The notes under the pieces are model-generated. The model saw only the letters and a program-made list of their open reading frames with translations, was not told the origin of the DNA and ran no database searches. Positions 8,788-18,495 of a DNA stretch of 64,000 bases are shown piece after piece. Each line of letters begins with the position of its first letter. The first letter of the stretch is position 1. This DNA is from Hirschia sp. Lineage in GTDB: Bacteria > Pseudomonadota > Alphaproteobacteria > Caulobacterales > Hyphomonadaceae. Both the position numbers and the translations under genes were made by a program. The stretch lies in contig PAQI01000012.1 in NCBI GenBank assembly GCA_002709235.1, positions 35,445 through 99,444 of the forward strand, given 5' to 3'.

Positions 8788-10677
8788 TCAGGCCGGCGTT
8801 CCAACAACAACTTTCGTGATCTCCGGGCGGGCAGTCTCATCCCATTGCAGTTCCGCACGCGTATAGGCCTGAAGTCGCGCCGTACGCTCCAGAATATCGT
8901 CTTTGGTCCAGCTTATCTTGCCCGCCACTTCCCTGGCCATGGCATAGGGCGGGTTCATACGACGATAGAGTTCAACCTTGTCAGCGAAATCCAGACTTCC
9001 CGCCTGAGCATTCACAGAGCGCTCGATCAGGATTAGGTTTCCCAACATGTTGGTCAGGCCAAGCCGCTCGTTGAAATCGGGGAAATCTGCATACCATTGC
9101 TGATCTTCGCTTGCTGGCGTTTGCGGCAGGATGTGTTCAACGGTGCCCTGCTGGATATAGCTGGGAAGATGTTCAGCTGTCCAATGCAGACTTTCAAGCC
9201 ACTGGATAAAGGCAGAGCGTGCCGTGCGGTCATCAAACCCCTTGTCCAATTGCGCTTCTGCGCGCTCCCGTTGGGAAGGCTTGAGCTGCAGTGCGCCATT
9301 CTTGCCACTCATGCAGTTGATGACACGGCCATGTCCACCCAGCCCTTCGGACTGTTCGATTGCACGGGCGATAATCGTGGTGCGCGCCTTGGCACCCAGC
9401 CCTGCCAGGGTGATACCGATAGCGCGGCGGTGAAACAGTTCGAAGCGTTTTCGCACAGTTGATTTGCGGCGACTCGCTCCAATTTCCTTGGCCAGTTCGT
9501 GAACGTGGACAAGATAAAGCGCAAGCGGTCGCCATTCACTCCAATCCAGCAAACTCAAACGCCACAGATCACCATTGAAAGGGTCCTGCTGTGGATCAGC
9601 CAGAGCTGTTTTCAGGACTTTCCAGCTATTGGCCAGTTTTTCCAGTCGCTCAACCCATTCGACCAGCGCAAAACCCGGGCGTGTCGCTGCGAGGTAATCG
9701 CCCAGCTCCATCAAATGGGCAGGGCCCTGCTGCTTGCGACGCTCGATAAAATCGACTGCCGTCATGAAGCCTTCCAGATCCGGTGTCTGGCGAATCCGGT
9801 CCCAGCCTTCCTTCACAGTGCGTGCAGAATCGATGCTGCCCGCAATATCCATCAGACGGCCCTTGAGAATATCCACGGATGTCAGGGGCACACCACGCAG
9901 GTTAGACGTCACAAAAGCCTGACTGGCGATTCGCGGGTCAGCGATCTCGACGACGATCAATTTCACATTATTCAACAAGAATTGCGCAAAGCCTGCGACA
10001 TCTTGTTGGCTTAAATCTTCAGTCAGACGACGAAATTCACGTATGGCACGGCTCACGCGGCCACGTGGATTCCTGCTTTCGGCACGGTAACGTGTCTTGA
10101 GTGTCTCGCCGCGGGACTGTCCAAACTCTTTGAGCCAGCGTGCGGTCCCGGTCTCACGGTGTGAAGTCGAAGGGTAAGAGAGGCGATGCCCTATCGTGCC
10201 TTCTTCCACAAAATAGTGCAGCCAGTCAGCCCAGGCGGGATTATGCTCTGCCAGCCTGTCACGCAGGACTGCTATCAACAAGGTCAGGCTGGTGATGCGT
10301 TGCAGACCATCAAAGATTTCCTGGCGTTGATCCTCACGGCGCACCCCCAGATACATGGGACCAAGCAGGTAGCTATTGGGTGCGGAAGGTGCGAGTTCGT
10401 CAGCTTCCACGGCCAATCCAGCGGAAATGTCATCTTCTTCCTCACCGTCAATTTCATCGCTGACAGAGAGGTCAGGTTCAGGCTCCGCTTCCTGTGGCTC
10501 CACCATGTGGTGTTCCGCATAGATGCGAAAAATGTCTTCGAAAAGAGCCGCACAGTCAGACGCTTCCCAATTGAAATCACGCTGAATTGCAGCAGGTTGA
10601 AAGCTACGCGTGCCCAACAGGCTCGCAACGGTTTCCACCGACGTTCGCAATTCGTTAGGGTCGGTTTGCATCGTCAT
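8788..10677 (-). CDS. DUF262/DUF1524 protein, GmrSD-type nuclease candidate
   Basis: 629 residues. The N-terminal DUF262 half carries YQR-like IQRDFNW at about 31-37 and the D-G-x-Q-R signature as FDGLQRITSL at about 122-131, a ParB/Srx-like nucleotide-binding element. The C-terminal DUF1524 half carries the HNH-type EHILPQ at about 510 and GNLILIERSVNAQAG. This domain pair defines GmrSD type IV restriction enzymes and relatives (BrxU, SspE) that attack modified phage DNA. An acidic insert sits at residues 60-96. It stands alone, next to rpmH and outside any visible mobile element. Function inferred from domains. Confidence 0.88.
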   Translation of the reverse strand: MTMQTDPNELRTSVETVASLLGTRSFQPAAIQRDFNWEASDCAALFEDIFRIYAEHHMVEPQEAEPEPDLSVSDEIDGEEEDDISAGLAVEADELAPSAPNSYLLGPMYLGVRREDQRQEIFDGLQRITSLTLLIAVLRDRLAEHNPAWADWLHYFVEEGTIGHRLSYPSTSHRETGTARWLKEFGQSRGETLKTRYRAESRNPRGRVSRAIREFRRLTEDLSQQDVAGFAQFLLNNVKLIVVEIADPRIASQAFVTSNLRGVPLTSVDILKGRLMDIAGSIDSARTVKEGWDRIRQTPDLEGFMTAVDFIERRKQQGPAHLMELGDYLAATRPGFALVEWVERLEKLANSWKVLKTALADPQQDPFNGDLWRLSLLDWSEWRPLALYLVHVHELAKEIGASRRKSTVRKRFELFHRRAIGITLAGLGAKARTTIIARAIEQSEGLGGHGRVINCMSGKNGALQLKPSQRERAEAQLDKGFDDRTARSAFIQWLESLHWTAEHLPSYIQQGTVEHILPQTPASEDQQWYADFPDFNERLGLTNMLGNLILIERSVNAQAGSLDFADKVELYRRMNPPYAMAREVAGKISWTKDDILERTARLQAYTRAELQWDETARPEITKVVVGTPA

Positions 10678-10791
10678 TCACACCACTCATCACTCGATAT
10701 CAACTACGTGACCATTCAAGGTTCTTGCCGTGTTGATCACCCGCCACCACCAAAAAAGCACAAAAAGCCCTTTGCGAGATAGATGCAAGCC

Positions 10792-10820
10792 TTGACAGTG
10801 CAGTCTACCCCCTGTAGCAA
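10792..10820 (+). promoter_or_regulatory. candidate sigma70 promoter of rpmH
   Basis: TTGACA at 10792-10797, a 17-base spacer, then TAGCAA at 10815-10820, about 35 bases before the rpmH start. The -35 box is perfect and the -10 weak, as is common in alphaproteobacteria. Confidence 0.5.
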
Positions 10821-10855
10821 CCGCGGCTTCCCAAAGGAATATAAGGGCGTGAGCC

Positions 10856-10990
10856 GTGAAACGAACATTTCAACCGAGCAATCTTGTTCGCAAACGCCGC
10901 CACGGCTTCCGGTCGCGGATGGCCACGAAGAACGGGCAAAAGGTTCTGGCGCGTCGCCGCGCAAAGGGCCGCAAGCGTCTGTCTGCTTAA
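10856..10990 (+). CDS. rpmH: 50S ribosomal protein L34
   Basis: 44 residues starting at GTG. The product reads [20 protein letters not shown] and continues with [24 protein letters not shown], the full L34 signature. It is highly basic and binds 23S rRNA in the large subunit. It heads the conserved rpmH-rnpA-yidC cluster. Confidence 0.98.
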   Translation: MKRTFQPSNLVRKRRHGFRSRMATKNGQKVLARRRAKGRKRLSA

Positions 10991-11018
10991 GCGAACACAG
11001 ATCGTCAACTGACGACAA

Positions 11019-11040
11019 GGGCACATCCTTGGATGTGCCC
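11019..11040 (+). promoter_or_regulatory. perfect 10-bp hairpin at the rnpA start
   Basis: GGGCACATCC and its exact complement GGATGTGCCC are separated by two bases. No T-run follows, so it is not a standard terminator. The hairpin covers the only good SD-like sequence (AAGG at 11017-11020) and the candidate TTG start of rnpA, so it could attenuate translation or stabilise the rpmH message end. Confidence 0.6.
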
Positions 11041-11445
11041 TCACACTGCGTCGAGCGCTTGCGCGTTCGGCGTCAGTTTCTTTTTGTCGCCAATGGACAC
11101 AGTGAACGACGCCGATCTGTCGTGATTCAGGCGCGTGATCGTCAGGATTCCGCGCCGAAAATTGGTGTCGGCTTCACTGCTACCAAGAAAATTGGTGGCG
11201 CCGTCATTCGGAGCCGTTCGAAGCGCCGAATGCGTGAGGCTGCGAGGGCGCTTTCGAGCTCTTTAGGGTGGCCCGGAAGCGACTATGTTTTCATCGCACG
11301 AAGAGATACAGCAACAATTGAATGGCAAAGGCTGCTTGACGATGTGGAATCCGCATTGATAAGCCTCCGCAGCAAACTTGCGTCAGGTGAGACGCCTGAG
11401 CCGAAAAATTTCTCGGGCAGGCGTTCGGGCAGGCGTAAGACATAA
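11029..11445 (+). CDS. rnpA: ribonuclease P protein component
   Basis: 138 residues from a TTG start. The protein assists RNase P RNA in trimming tRNA 5' leaders. The N-terminal ERLRVRRQF, the central KIGVGFTATKKIGGAVIRSR and the KRRMREAAR arginine-rich helix (family 'RNR' region) identify it. The start is not certain: TTG 11029 has AAGG 8 bases upstream, while GTG 11035 and TTG 11059 lie closer to the conserved N-terminus. A basic C-terminal tail RRSGRRKT extends past the usual length. No yidD gene lies between it and yidC. Confidence 0.93.
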   Translation: MDVPSHCVERLRVRRQFLFVANGHSERRRSVVIQARDRQDSAPKIGVGFTATKKIGGAVIRSRSKRRMREAARALSSSLGWPGSDYVFIARRDTATIEWQRLLDDVESALISLRSKLASGETPEPKNFSGRRSGRRKT

Positions 11446-11525
11446 ATTCAACACCCACGCTCTTGCGGTGAGGATACGCCGTGAGCGGATGGGTCGTGAC
11501 ACAAGCATAGAGGGCGGACGCGCTC

Positions 11526-13322
11526 ATGGAAAAGAACGACCAGCAGAACTTCATGCTGGCCATCGGCCTCATACTGGTCATCATGCTGGCCTCCCAGTAT
11601 TTTCTCTGGGGACCAAATGAGAAAGCGCGTCTGGCTGAAATCGAGCGGCAGGAAACGGCCCTTTCGGAAACAACTCCGGCGATAGAAGCCCCTGCTCTGC
11701 CGCGTGACCGCAATGATGTCCTGAAGGATGAAGCCACAGAAGGCGCGCGCATTTCATTTGATGCGCCAGCAGTCGATGGTTCGATCTCGGTCAAGGGCGC
11801 TCGGATCGATGACCTGTCGCTGAAACGTCATTTCACGACTGTCGACAAAGAAGAGGAAGTTCACCTGCTGACACCACGCGGTGCCCAGAACGCTTTTTAT
11901 GCGTTTCAGGGATGGAGTGGTGAAGCTAACGACCTTCCCAATGCAAACACTCTGTGGAAACAAATCGGCACGGGCAAACTGACGCCAACACAGCCCGTCA
12001 CCCTCACCTATGCCAATGGCGAACTGACATTCGAACGCGTCATCGCAATCGATGACAACTACATGTTCACCATCACGGACAAGGTCACAAACACCAGCGG
12101 CACAGAAGTCGTCATCCGTCCTTATGGCGCAGTACGTCAGCATGGTTTGCCGGATGGTTGGAAACCCTTCCACATCCTGCACGAAGGTGCCATCGGGATG
12201 GCTGGGACCAAGCTCAAGCAGCAAAAATACAAGAACCTCGACAAGGGGCAGGAACTTTCCTTCACCTCAACAGGTGGCTGGATCGGGCTTACGACAAAAT
12301 ACTGGATGGCCACCCTGATACCTGACCAGGCTGAACCGATTGCCGCCAAGGCACTGGTTCACCGCGATGGCCTGCGCACCATTTATGAAACACGCGTCGA
12401 AGGTGCCAACAGAGAGGTCCGCTCCGGGCAGACAATCTCCTACACATCCCGCATATTCGCCGGTGCCAAGCGCGTTGAAGTTCTGGATGCCTATCAGAAA
12501 AACGGTGCCACCGGTCCTCTGGGCGAAGAGCTGCAGCCTATTCCACGCTTTACCGATGCCGTGGATTGGGGTCACTTCTGGTTCTTCACCAAGCCGTTCT
12601 TCTGGCTACTCAGCCAGTTCAATGACTGGTTTGGCAATTTCGGACTGGCCATCATGGCCTTGACCGTCATCGTCAAGCTGGCCTTCTTCCCGATCCAGAA
12701 CACGGCCTATGCCTCAATGGCCAAGATGCGCAAGCTGATGCCGGAGATGGAGAAGATCAAGGAACGCTTCGGAGCTGACAAACAGCGCCAGCAACAGGAA
12801 ATCATGGCGCTTTACCAGCGCGAAAAAGCCAACCCTTTCGCTGGTTGTCTGCCGCTGATCCCGCAGATGTTCGTGTTCTATGGCCTCTACAAGACATTGT
12901 TCGTAACCCTGGAAATGCGCCACGAGCCCTTCCTGTACCTCAATGACCTGTCTGCTCCAGACCCATCTTCATTGTTGAACCTGTTCGGTCTCATTCCGTG
13001 GGAACCAGCTAGCATACCGCTGATCGGCCCGATTATCGGAATCGGCCTGCTTCCCGTCATGTACGGACTGACCATGTGGTGCCTGCAGAACCTGTCGCCT
13101 CCACCGCCTGACCCAACACAAAAGATGATGATGCAGTTCCTGCCGCTGGTCTTCACCTTCATCTTCGCCGGATTTGCAGCTGGCCTGGTGCTCTACTGGA
13201 CTTGGTCAAACATTCTGTCCATCGCTCAGCAATATTACATCATGCGCAAGAACGGCGTGGAAACGCAGTTGGATACGTGGCTGAAAAAGAAGCTGGGCGG
13301 CGAGAAGACCGAAGTCTCCTGA
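11526..13322 (+). CDS. yidC: membrane protein insertase YidC
   Basis: 598 residues, the typical proteobacterial length. YidC inserts and folds inner-membrane proteins alone or with SecYEG. An N-terminal helix (about 6-24) is followed by a large periplasmic beta domain (about 60-330) and the insertase core with five helices, including FGLAIMALTVIVKLAFFPIQ, FAGCLPLIPQMFVFYGLYKT and the final YWTWSNILSIAQQYYIMRK. An ATG with GGACGCGCTC upstream is used. It lies 80 bases after rnpA, in the expected order. Confidence 0.97.
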   Translation: MEKNDQQNFMLAIGLILVIMLASQYFLWGPNEKARLAEIERQETALSETTPAIEAPALPRDRNDVLKDEATEGARISFDAPAVDGSISVKGARIDDLSLKRHFTTVDKEEEVHLLTPRGAQNAFYAFQGWSGEANDLPNANTLWKQIGTGKLTPTQPVTLTYANGELTFERVIAIDDNYMFTITDKVTNTSGTEVVIRPYGAVRQHGLPDGWKPFHILHEGAIGMAGTKLKQQKYKNLDKGQELSFTSTGGWIGLTTKYWMATLIPDQAEPIAAKALVHRDGLRTIYETRVEGANREVRSGQTISYTSRIFAGAKRVEVLDAYQKNGATGPLGEELQPIPRFTDAVDWGHFWFFTKPFFWLLSQFNDWFGNFGLAIMALTVIVKLAFFPIQNTAYASMAKMRKLMPEMEKIKERFGADKQRQQQEIMALYQREKANPFAGCLPLIPQMFVFYGLYKTLFVTLEMRHEPFLYLNDLSAPDPSSLLNLFGLIPWEPASIPLIGPIIGIGLLPVMYGLTMWCLQNLSPPPPDPTQKMMMQFLPLVFTFIFAGFAAGLVLYWTWSNILSIAQQYYIMRKNGVETQLDTWLKKKLGGEKTEVS

Positions 13323-13423
13323 TTGCCTGAATTCGTCCTGTTCCGGCAATTGCATGCCGGACAGCACTCTGTTTGCTCAAGGCTCCCGTCAAAAGCACGG
13401 GACAAGTGAAAGTATCGCAGGCC

Positions 13424-14065
13424 ATGACCGACATGCCGGAATTCACGGCCAACCAGTTGGAAGCAGGACGAAAGCTGTTCGCATCGGACGTGGCTTTCGT
13501 GAAAGGTGTCGTCAATCTGGAAGGGCTGCCTGATGGAGATCGGCCAGAAATTGCATTTGCCGGAAGATCAAATGTCGGCAAATCCTCACTGATCAACGCG
13601 CTGTTCAATCGCAAGCAGCTTGCACGCGCTTCAGGTGCTCCCGGCCGAACGCGCGAACTGAACTTCTTCACAATCCTAGAAGACATCTTTGTTGTCGACC
13701 TTCCCGGCTATGGCTTTGCCAGAGCACCCAAACCGGTTGTCGAAAAATGGACCGCCCTCACCCAATCCTATCTGCGTGGCCGCCAGAACCTGAAACGGGT
13801 CTTCCTGCTCGTCGACAGTCGACGCGGAATCGTTGCCGTGGATGACGGCGTCATGAAAGCGCTCGACAAGTCCGCCGTGGTCTACCAAATTGTGCTCACC
13901 AAGGCGGACAAACTCAAGAAATCCGAACAGGATAAAGTGCTTGCCGACACTCAGTTGAAACTGAAAAAGCATCCGGCAGCCTATCCGGTTGTCCTGCTGA
14001 CGTCTTCGTCGAAGGGCGATGGTCTGAATGTGCTGAAAGCCGAAATCGCGCAATTGCTGGACTAA
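13424..14065 (+). CDS. engB: ribosome biogenesis GTPase YihA/YsxC (EngB)
   Basis: 213 residues. EngB is an essential GTPase in late large-subunit assembly. G1 GRSNVGKSS, G2 region GRTRELNFF, G3 DLPGYG and G4 TKADK are present, with the SSSKG G5-like motif near the end. The ATG at 13424 gives the usual N-terminus; a TTG at 13373 and a GTG at 13406 would lengthen it. It follows yidC by about 100 bases and is probably in the same operon. Confidence 0.93.
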   Translation: MTDMPEFTANQLEAGRKLFASDVAFVKGVVNLEGLPDGDRPEIAFAGRSNVGKSSLINALFNRKQLARASGAPGRTRELNFFTILEDIFVVDLPGYGFARAPKPVVEKWTALTQSYLRGRQNLKRVFLLVDSRRGIVAVDDGVMKALDKSAVVYQIVLTKADKLKKSEQDKVLADTQLKLKKHPAAYPVVLLTSSSKGDGLNVLKAEIAQLLD

Positions 14066-14137
14066 GCTGTAAGCTTTGAGTGTTCTGCGCGCTTTTGCCC
14101 TATCCCTCAGATTGGGCAAGGTCGGCTAACTGGCAAA

Positions 14138-14530
14138 ATGAAAATGACTCGCATCCTGTCATTCCTGGCTATATTCGCCATTTCGCTGCGTGCGCTTCTG
14201 CCGACAGGCTATATGCTATCGGTCGATGATGCAGCTGGAATGGTGCGTGTCGAAATCTGTGGAGGTGGCGTTCAGCACGACGCCGTCTGGCTGGACCCCA
14301 TTAGCGGCAAGCTGCTTTCAGAGCAGGATCTTCCCGACAATCCGCCTCAGGATGATGCACCTTGTGCTTTCGCCTCACTCACGGTTGTGAACCTGCCCGA
14401 TCCCGGCATTGAAATTCTTCCCGCATACGGTACGATTTTCCTCGGATCCAAGCCGATCAAACGTGACGTCATCAATACTGCGCCGCGTCGTATTCTTCCG
14501 CCACTTCGCGGACCTCCGCTCCACGTCTGA
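14138..14530 (+). CDS. DUF2946-like secreted small protein
   Basis: 130 residues with an N-terminal hydrophobic segment. RALLPTGYM near the start, a central CGGG...DDAPCAF and the end RGPPLHV match the pattern of DUF2946 proteins, often found beside copper-resistance and TonB genes. Function unknown. The next gene, a Met/His-rich outer-membrane protein, supports a role in metal handling (inference). Confidence 0.65.
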   Translation: MKMTRILSFLAIFAISLRALLPTGYMLSVDDAAGMVRVEICGGGVQHDAVWLDPISGKLLSEQDLPDNPPQDDAPCAFASLTVVNLPDPGIEILPAYGTIFLGSKPIKRDVINTAPRRILPPLRGPPLHV

Positions 14531-14609
14531 ATCGAACATTCATATCAGACACACTCATTCCCACGCTCGATTTCCTATCGGCGTGCATGGAATTTCGGAG
14601 CACATCAAA

Positions 14610-15686
14610 ATGAAATATCTGAACCTGTTCGCCGTGAGCGCGACATTTGCAACCATTTGCGTCCCTATCGCCACGGCGCATGAAAGTGATGGTGGCAATG
14701 TCACCTATGCAACCGACCACGCCCCCATTGGCGTGATGGCCGACCACCGACACAACCGGGGCGAATGGATGGTCTCCTATCGGTATATGAACATGCAGAT
14801 GGAAGGTATTCGCAATGGTGATGACAGCCTGTCGGATCCTGACATCCTCGCCACACCAAACCGCTTCGCGCCACCCGCAAATCTACGCGTGGTTCCTCTC
14901 GATATGACCATGCAGATGCATATGGTCGGTGCCATGTATGGTCTGTCAGATCGTGTCACACTGATGGCGATGGGCATGTACACGTCGAACGACATGGACC
15001 ACCGCACCTATCAGGGCATGATGGGATCGACAGAACTTGGCGAATTCACCACTGAAACTTCCGGTATCGGTGACACCACTATCGGAGCCATTATCGGCCT
15101 TGATGATGGGATGCGCCCACATGACCAGCTGAACCTGTCACTCGCCCTGTCGCTCCCCACCGGATCGATCGAGGAAACCGATCAGATCCTTACCCCCATG
15201 GGAACCACTCCATCCCCGCGCCTGCCTTATGCCATGCAATTAGGGTCCGGCACCTATGATCTCAAACCCTCTCTGACCATGCGCAAACGTGTTGGACAGA
15301 TCAGTCTTGGCGGACAAATCGCAGCGACTGTGAGACTGGATGACAATGATTCCGGATACACACTTGGCGATATCTATGAGGTGACGGCCTGGGCGACTTA
15401 CGAATTCACGCCTTCGGTCTCTCTTTCCGGACGCCTGAAAGCCTCAACCAAGGGAGAGATTGATGGCATGGATGCCAATATCATGGCCCCTGTGCAAACA
15501 GCTGACCCATCCAATTATGGTGGCGATGAAGTTACCGCCTTGCTGGGGATCAATCTGGCCGGACAAGGCTCGCTCAAAGGACATCGTCTGGCTGCAGAAA
15601 TCGGCCTTCCGCTCTATCGCGACCTGAACGGGCCCCAGTTGGAAACCGACCTGACATTCACGCTTGGATGGCAAAAGGCCTTCTAG
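14610..15686 (+). CDS. outer-membrane transporter-like protein, Met/His-rich
   Basis: 358 residues with a signal peptide ending near ATAHE. The mature protein begins with HAPIGVMADHRHNRGEWMVSYRYMNM, has many Met-His pairs (TMQMHMVGAMYG, MGMYTSNDMDH), alternating beta-strand character and a terminal phenylalanine, as in outer-membrane barrels. It resembles the 'Phenol_MetA_deg/transporter' group, often linked to copper genes. GGAG lies 9 bases before the ATG. Probably co-transcribed with the DUF2946 gene 80 bases upstream. Copper binding is inference. Confidence 0.7.
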   Translation: MKYLNLFAVSATFATICVPIATAHESDGGNVTYATDHAPIGVMADHRHNRGEWMVSYRYMNMQMEGIRNGDDSLSDPDILATPNRFAPPANLRVVPLDMTMQMHMVGAMYGLSDRVTLMAMGMYTSNDMDHRTYQGMMGSTELGEFTTETSGIGDTTIGAIIGLDDGMRPHDQLNLSLALSLPTGSIEETDQILTPMGTTPSPRLPYAMQLGSGTYDLKPSLTMRKRVGQISLGGQIAATVRLDDNDSGYTLGDIYEVTAWATYEFTPSVSLSGRLKASTKGEIDGMDANIMAPVQTADPSNYGGDEVTALLGINLAGQGSLKGHRLAAEIGLPLYRDLNGPQLETDLTFTLGWQKAF

Positions 15687-15712
15687 ACGACATAATCGAA
15701 GTATGAACCTGT

Positions 15713-15751
15713 GAAAAAGCATCCGCAAAATCAATGGTGGGTGCTTTTTCT
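15713..15751 (+). terminator. rho-independent terminator after the outer-membrane gene
   Basis: GAAAAAGCATCC pairs with GGGTGCTTTTTC (one G-U pair) around a 14-base loop, ending in a T-run. It separates the Met-rich protein gene from argB. Confidence 0.8.
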
Positions 15752-15808
15752 CATTCTCTGTCGCAATCATACCTTTTTCAGGACTCGGTTTGTGTCTAAG
15801 TTCCGCTC

Positions 15809-16711
15809 ATGACCAAGGACTCACCATTTTCCAGCCCCGCCTTCACGGCCAGCACATTGTCTGAAGCGCTGCCTTATATTCAGCGTTACGACAAGAAAAC
15901 CGTCGTGATCAAATATGGCGGTCACGCCATGGCCGACGAAACCCTCGCTTGGGATTTCGCCAAGGATGTCGTGCTGCTCAAGCATCTGGGGGTCAACCCG
16001 GTGGTTGTGCATGGCGGCGGTCCGCAGATCGGCAAGATGCTGGACAAGCTCGGCGTTGAAACCTCATTCGAGGATGGCCTGCGCGTCACCTGCGGAGACA
16101 CGATGCAGGTTGTCGAGATGGTCCTGGCCGGCTCGATCAACAAGACAATCGTGCGCGCAATCAATGCAGCAGGCGGCAAGGCTGTCGGTATTTCAGGTGC
16201 CGATGCCCGTCTGATCACGGCCGAAAAAGCCCGCAAGACCCGCAAGGACCCCGATTCAAACATCGAACGTGTGCTTGAGCTTGGATTTGTCGGGGAACCA
16301 AAATCAGTGGACCCGTCAATTCTAGAAGTTCTGTTCAAGTCTGAAGACGACTTCATTCCGGTTGTGGCTCCCGTCGGTCTTGGCGATGATGGGCAAAGCT
16401 ACAACATCAATGCGGACACTGCCGCAGGCGCGATCGCATCGGCTTTGAAGGCTGAAAGACTACTTCTGCTGACAGATGTTGTCGGCGTACTGGATGCAGA
16501 CAAGAAGCTGATCCGGGAACTTGATCGCAAAAGTGCGACAGACCTTATTCAATCCGGCGCGGCATCTGGCGGCATGATTCCGAAGATCGAAACCGCGCTA
16601 TCCGCTGTTGAAGCGGGTGTGCAGGCTGCCGTTATCCTTGATGGCCGCGCACCCCACGCACTCTTGATGGAGCTATTCACCGAACATGGTGCTGGAACGC
16701 TTATCAAATAG
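15809..16711 (+). CDS. argB: acetylglutamate kinase
   Basis: 300 residues. ArgB phosphorylates N-acetyl-L-glutamate in the second step of arginine synthesis. [31 protein letters not shown] and DADKKLI...[12 protein letters not shown] are diagnostic. It uses the amino-acid kinase fold and is normally a hexamer sensitive to arginine in organisms with the cyclic pathway. The next gene overlaps its end by 26 bases. Confidence 0.96.
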   Translation: MTKDSPFSSPAFTASTLSEALPYIQRYDKKTVVIKYGGHAMADETLAWDFAKDVVLLKHLGVNPVVVHGGGPQIGKMLDKLGVETSFEDGLRVTCGDTMQVVEMVLAGSINKTIVRAINAAGGKAVGISGADARLITAEKARKTRKDPDSNIERVLELGFVGEPKSVDPSILEVLFKSEDDFIPVVAPVGLGDDGQSYNINADTAAGAIASALKAERLLLLTDVVGVLDADKKLIRELDRKSATDLIQSGAASGGMIPKIETALSAVEAGVQAAVILDGRAPHALLMELFTEHGAGTLIK

Positions 16712-17735
16712 GTTTTCGCTGGTCCTAACAATGCTCGCGGCTCTAGTGGTCGTGATTGTCGGTATGCCAGTTGCCCAGGCGCAACAAGCTTCTGGCTGGT
16801 CCTTATGCAATGAGACCAGCTTCGTTCTGGAAACGGCGACGGGACGACCAGAAGGCAATGCTGTCGTTGTGGAAGGCTGGACGCGCCTTCGACCGGGTGA
16901 ATGCCGCATCGCGATCGCCCCCCCACTCAAACCAGGTGCCAATTTTGTCTTCGCGCGCTCATCATCCGCCCATCGTGGTGGACAGCGTGTCTGGGGCGGC
17001 GAAATCCCGCTCTGCGTCGACGTATCTGGCTCGTTTTCAGTTGAAAGCCCCAATAGTTGCCCGGCAATGGGACTGGAAAGCCGCTCATTCCGGGCGGTGA
17101 AGATCGACAGCCGCACCAACTGGAAAACACGTTTCATGGAAACGGAGCCCTATGGAGCCAAGAGATCTGAAGCTGCCGGCTTGCAGCGTCTGATGGATGA
17201 TGCCGGCGTCGCCAAGACGGATATTGACGGTTATATCGGACGACGCACGCGTGGTGCCATTGCCGGATTTCTGAAGGCGAACAATCTTCCTGCAACGACA
17301 TCTGATGCCGAGCTGATCGATATTCTCGAAGATGTCGCACGCAACCGATCCCGTGATGTCGGCATGTCCATGTGCAATCGTACCGCCAATATGATCTGGG
17401 CAGCGATCGGGCGACGCCGCGGAGATGGTTGGGAAAGTCGCGGCTGGTGGCCTATCGCAGCTGGCACTTGTGCCCGCGCAATTGATGACAGCCTGATCGC
17501 GACGCCACACTTCATCTATGCCGAAATGGAAACGCCGGAAGGAATCAGGAAGCTGAAGGATGCTGAAGCCATTTTCTGCCTGGCGCGTTCCAAATTCGCA
17601 ATTATCGGACGTGAAGGCTGTGAAGTACGCGCCTATCGCGAAGCTGATTTCGTGGAAACCGAACGCCCCGAAGATGGCAAGCTGATCGTGGAATTCTTCG
17701 AACGCAATTTTGCGCCGCTTGATGTAGATGGCTGA
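16686..17735 (+). CDS. DUF1036 protein with two DUF1036 units
   Basis: 349 residues, secreted: signal peptide ending at AQAQQ near residue 33. DUF1036 appears twice, [15 protein letters not shown] at about 39 and [16 protein letters not shown] at about 230, each with conserved Cys and Trp residues. Between them [29 protein letters not shown] resembles a peptidoglycan-binding-1 repeat. The function is unknown but an envelope role fits. The ATG at 16686 overlaps argB; a later ATG at 16731 would give a weaker signal peptide. The pyrimidine nucleotidase gene begins 5 bases after it. Confidence 0.8.
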   Translation: MVLERLSNRFSLVLTMLAALVVVIVGMPVAQAQQASGWSLCNETSFVLETATGRPEGNAVVVEGWTRLRPGECRIAIAPPLKPGANFVFARSSSAHRGGQRVWGGEIPLCVDVSGSFSVESPNSCPAMGLESRSFRAVKIDSRTNWKTRFMETEPYGAKRSEAAGLQRLMDDAGVAKTDIDGYIGRRTRGAIAGFLKANNLPATTSDAELIDILEDVARNRSRDVGMSMCNRTANMIWAAIGRRRGDGWESRGWWPIAAGTCARAIDDSLIATPHFIYAEMETPEGIRKLKDAEAIFCLARSKFAIIGREGCEVRAYREADFVETERPEDGKLIVEFFERNFAPLDVDG

Positions 17736-17740
17736 TTGGC

Positions 17741-18451
17741 ATGGTGCGCGAGAATTTTGCTGATGTGACCGAGTGGGTCTTCGATCTGGACAACACACTC
17801 TACCCAGCAGCCTGTGACCTTTTTGCCCAGATCGATGAGCGTATGACCGCGTTCGTGATGGACTATCTGAAGCTGAACCAAGCGGAAGCCCGCGCGGTGC
17901 AGAAAAAATACTATTCTGACCATGGCACAACGCTGGCTGGCCTCATGCTACATCATGACATGCAACCGGATGACTTCCTGTCATTTGTCCACGATATCGA
18001 CCATTCTCCGCTGGATGCTGCGCCTTGCCTGAAAGATGTGCTCAGCGCCCTGCCTGGGCGCAAATATGTCTACACCAATGGTTCGACCTGCCACGCCGAA
18101 AAAGTCACACGATATATGGGCATAGATCACATATTTACGGATATGGTCTGCATTGCGCGCTCTGACTTCATTCCCAAGGACAAACCCGGTGCCTTCGAGA
18201 ATTTCCTGACCATGACGGGCATTGATCCCAATCGCGCCGCAATGTTCGAGGATCTGTCACGCAATCTGCTGCCTGCACATGCGCTGGGTTTCAAGACGGT
18301 GCTGATCACCTCAGACAAGGATTGGAGCCACGAGCCGGAAGCAGCACGGCCCGCAGGATCCGATGATTCCCAGCCGCCTCATGTTCATCACGTCACAGAC
18401 GACCTGCCTGATTTCCTGCGCAAGATTGCACCCACAACAAAAGCGGGTTAG
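17741..18451 (+). CDS. pyrimidine 5'-nucleotidase (HAD superfamily)
   Basis: 236 residues. The HAD motif I is WVFDLDNTLYP, motif II is YTNGS, the lysine is in PKDKPGAF and motif IV is MFEDLSRN. This matches the Sdt1/Phm8-like subfamily that dephosphorylates pyrimidine mononucleotides. An alphaproteobacterial neighbourhood argB-nucleotidase-dapD is familiar. The ATG at 17741 follows the DUF1036 stop by 5 bases. The C-terminal 25 residues are poorly conserved in composition. Confidence 0.88.
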   Translation: MVRENFADVTEWVFDLDNTLYPAACDLFAQIDERMTAFVMDYLKLNQAEARAVQKKYYSDHGTTLAGLMLHHDMQPDDFLSFVHDIDHSPLDAAPCLKDVLSALPGRKYVYTNGSTCHAEKVTRYMGIDHIFTDMVCIARSDFIPKDKPGAFENFLTMTGIDPNRAAMFEDLSRNLLPAHALGFKTVLITSDKDWSHEPEAARPAGSDDSQPPHVHHVTDDLPDFLRKIAPTTKAG

Positions 18452-18495
18452 GTCCTGACGCGCAACAATCATCCAAATATTGACGGGAGCCACTC

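Noticed and set aside
10783-11028. long 5' extension of rnpA
   Set aside because: It runs through the rpmH gene in another frame; RnpA family N-terminus begins near 11035-11060.
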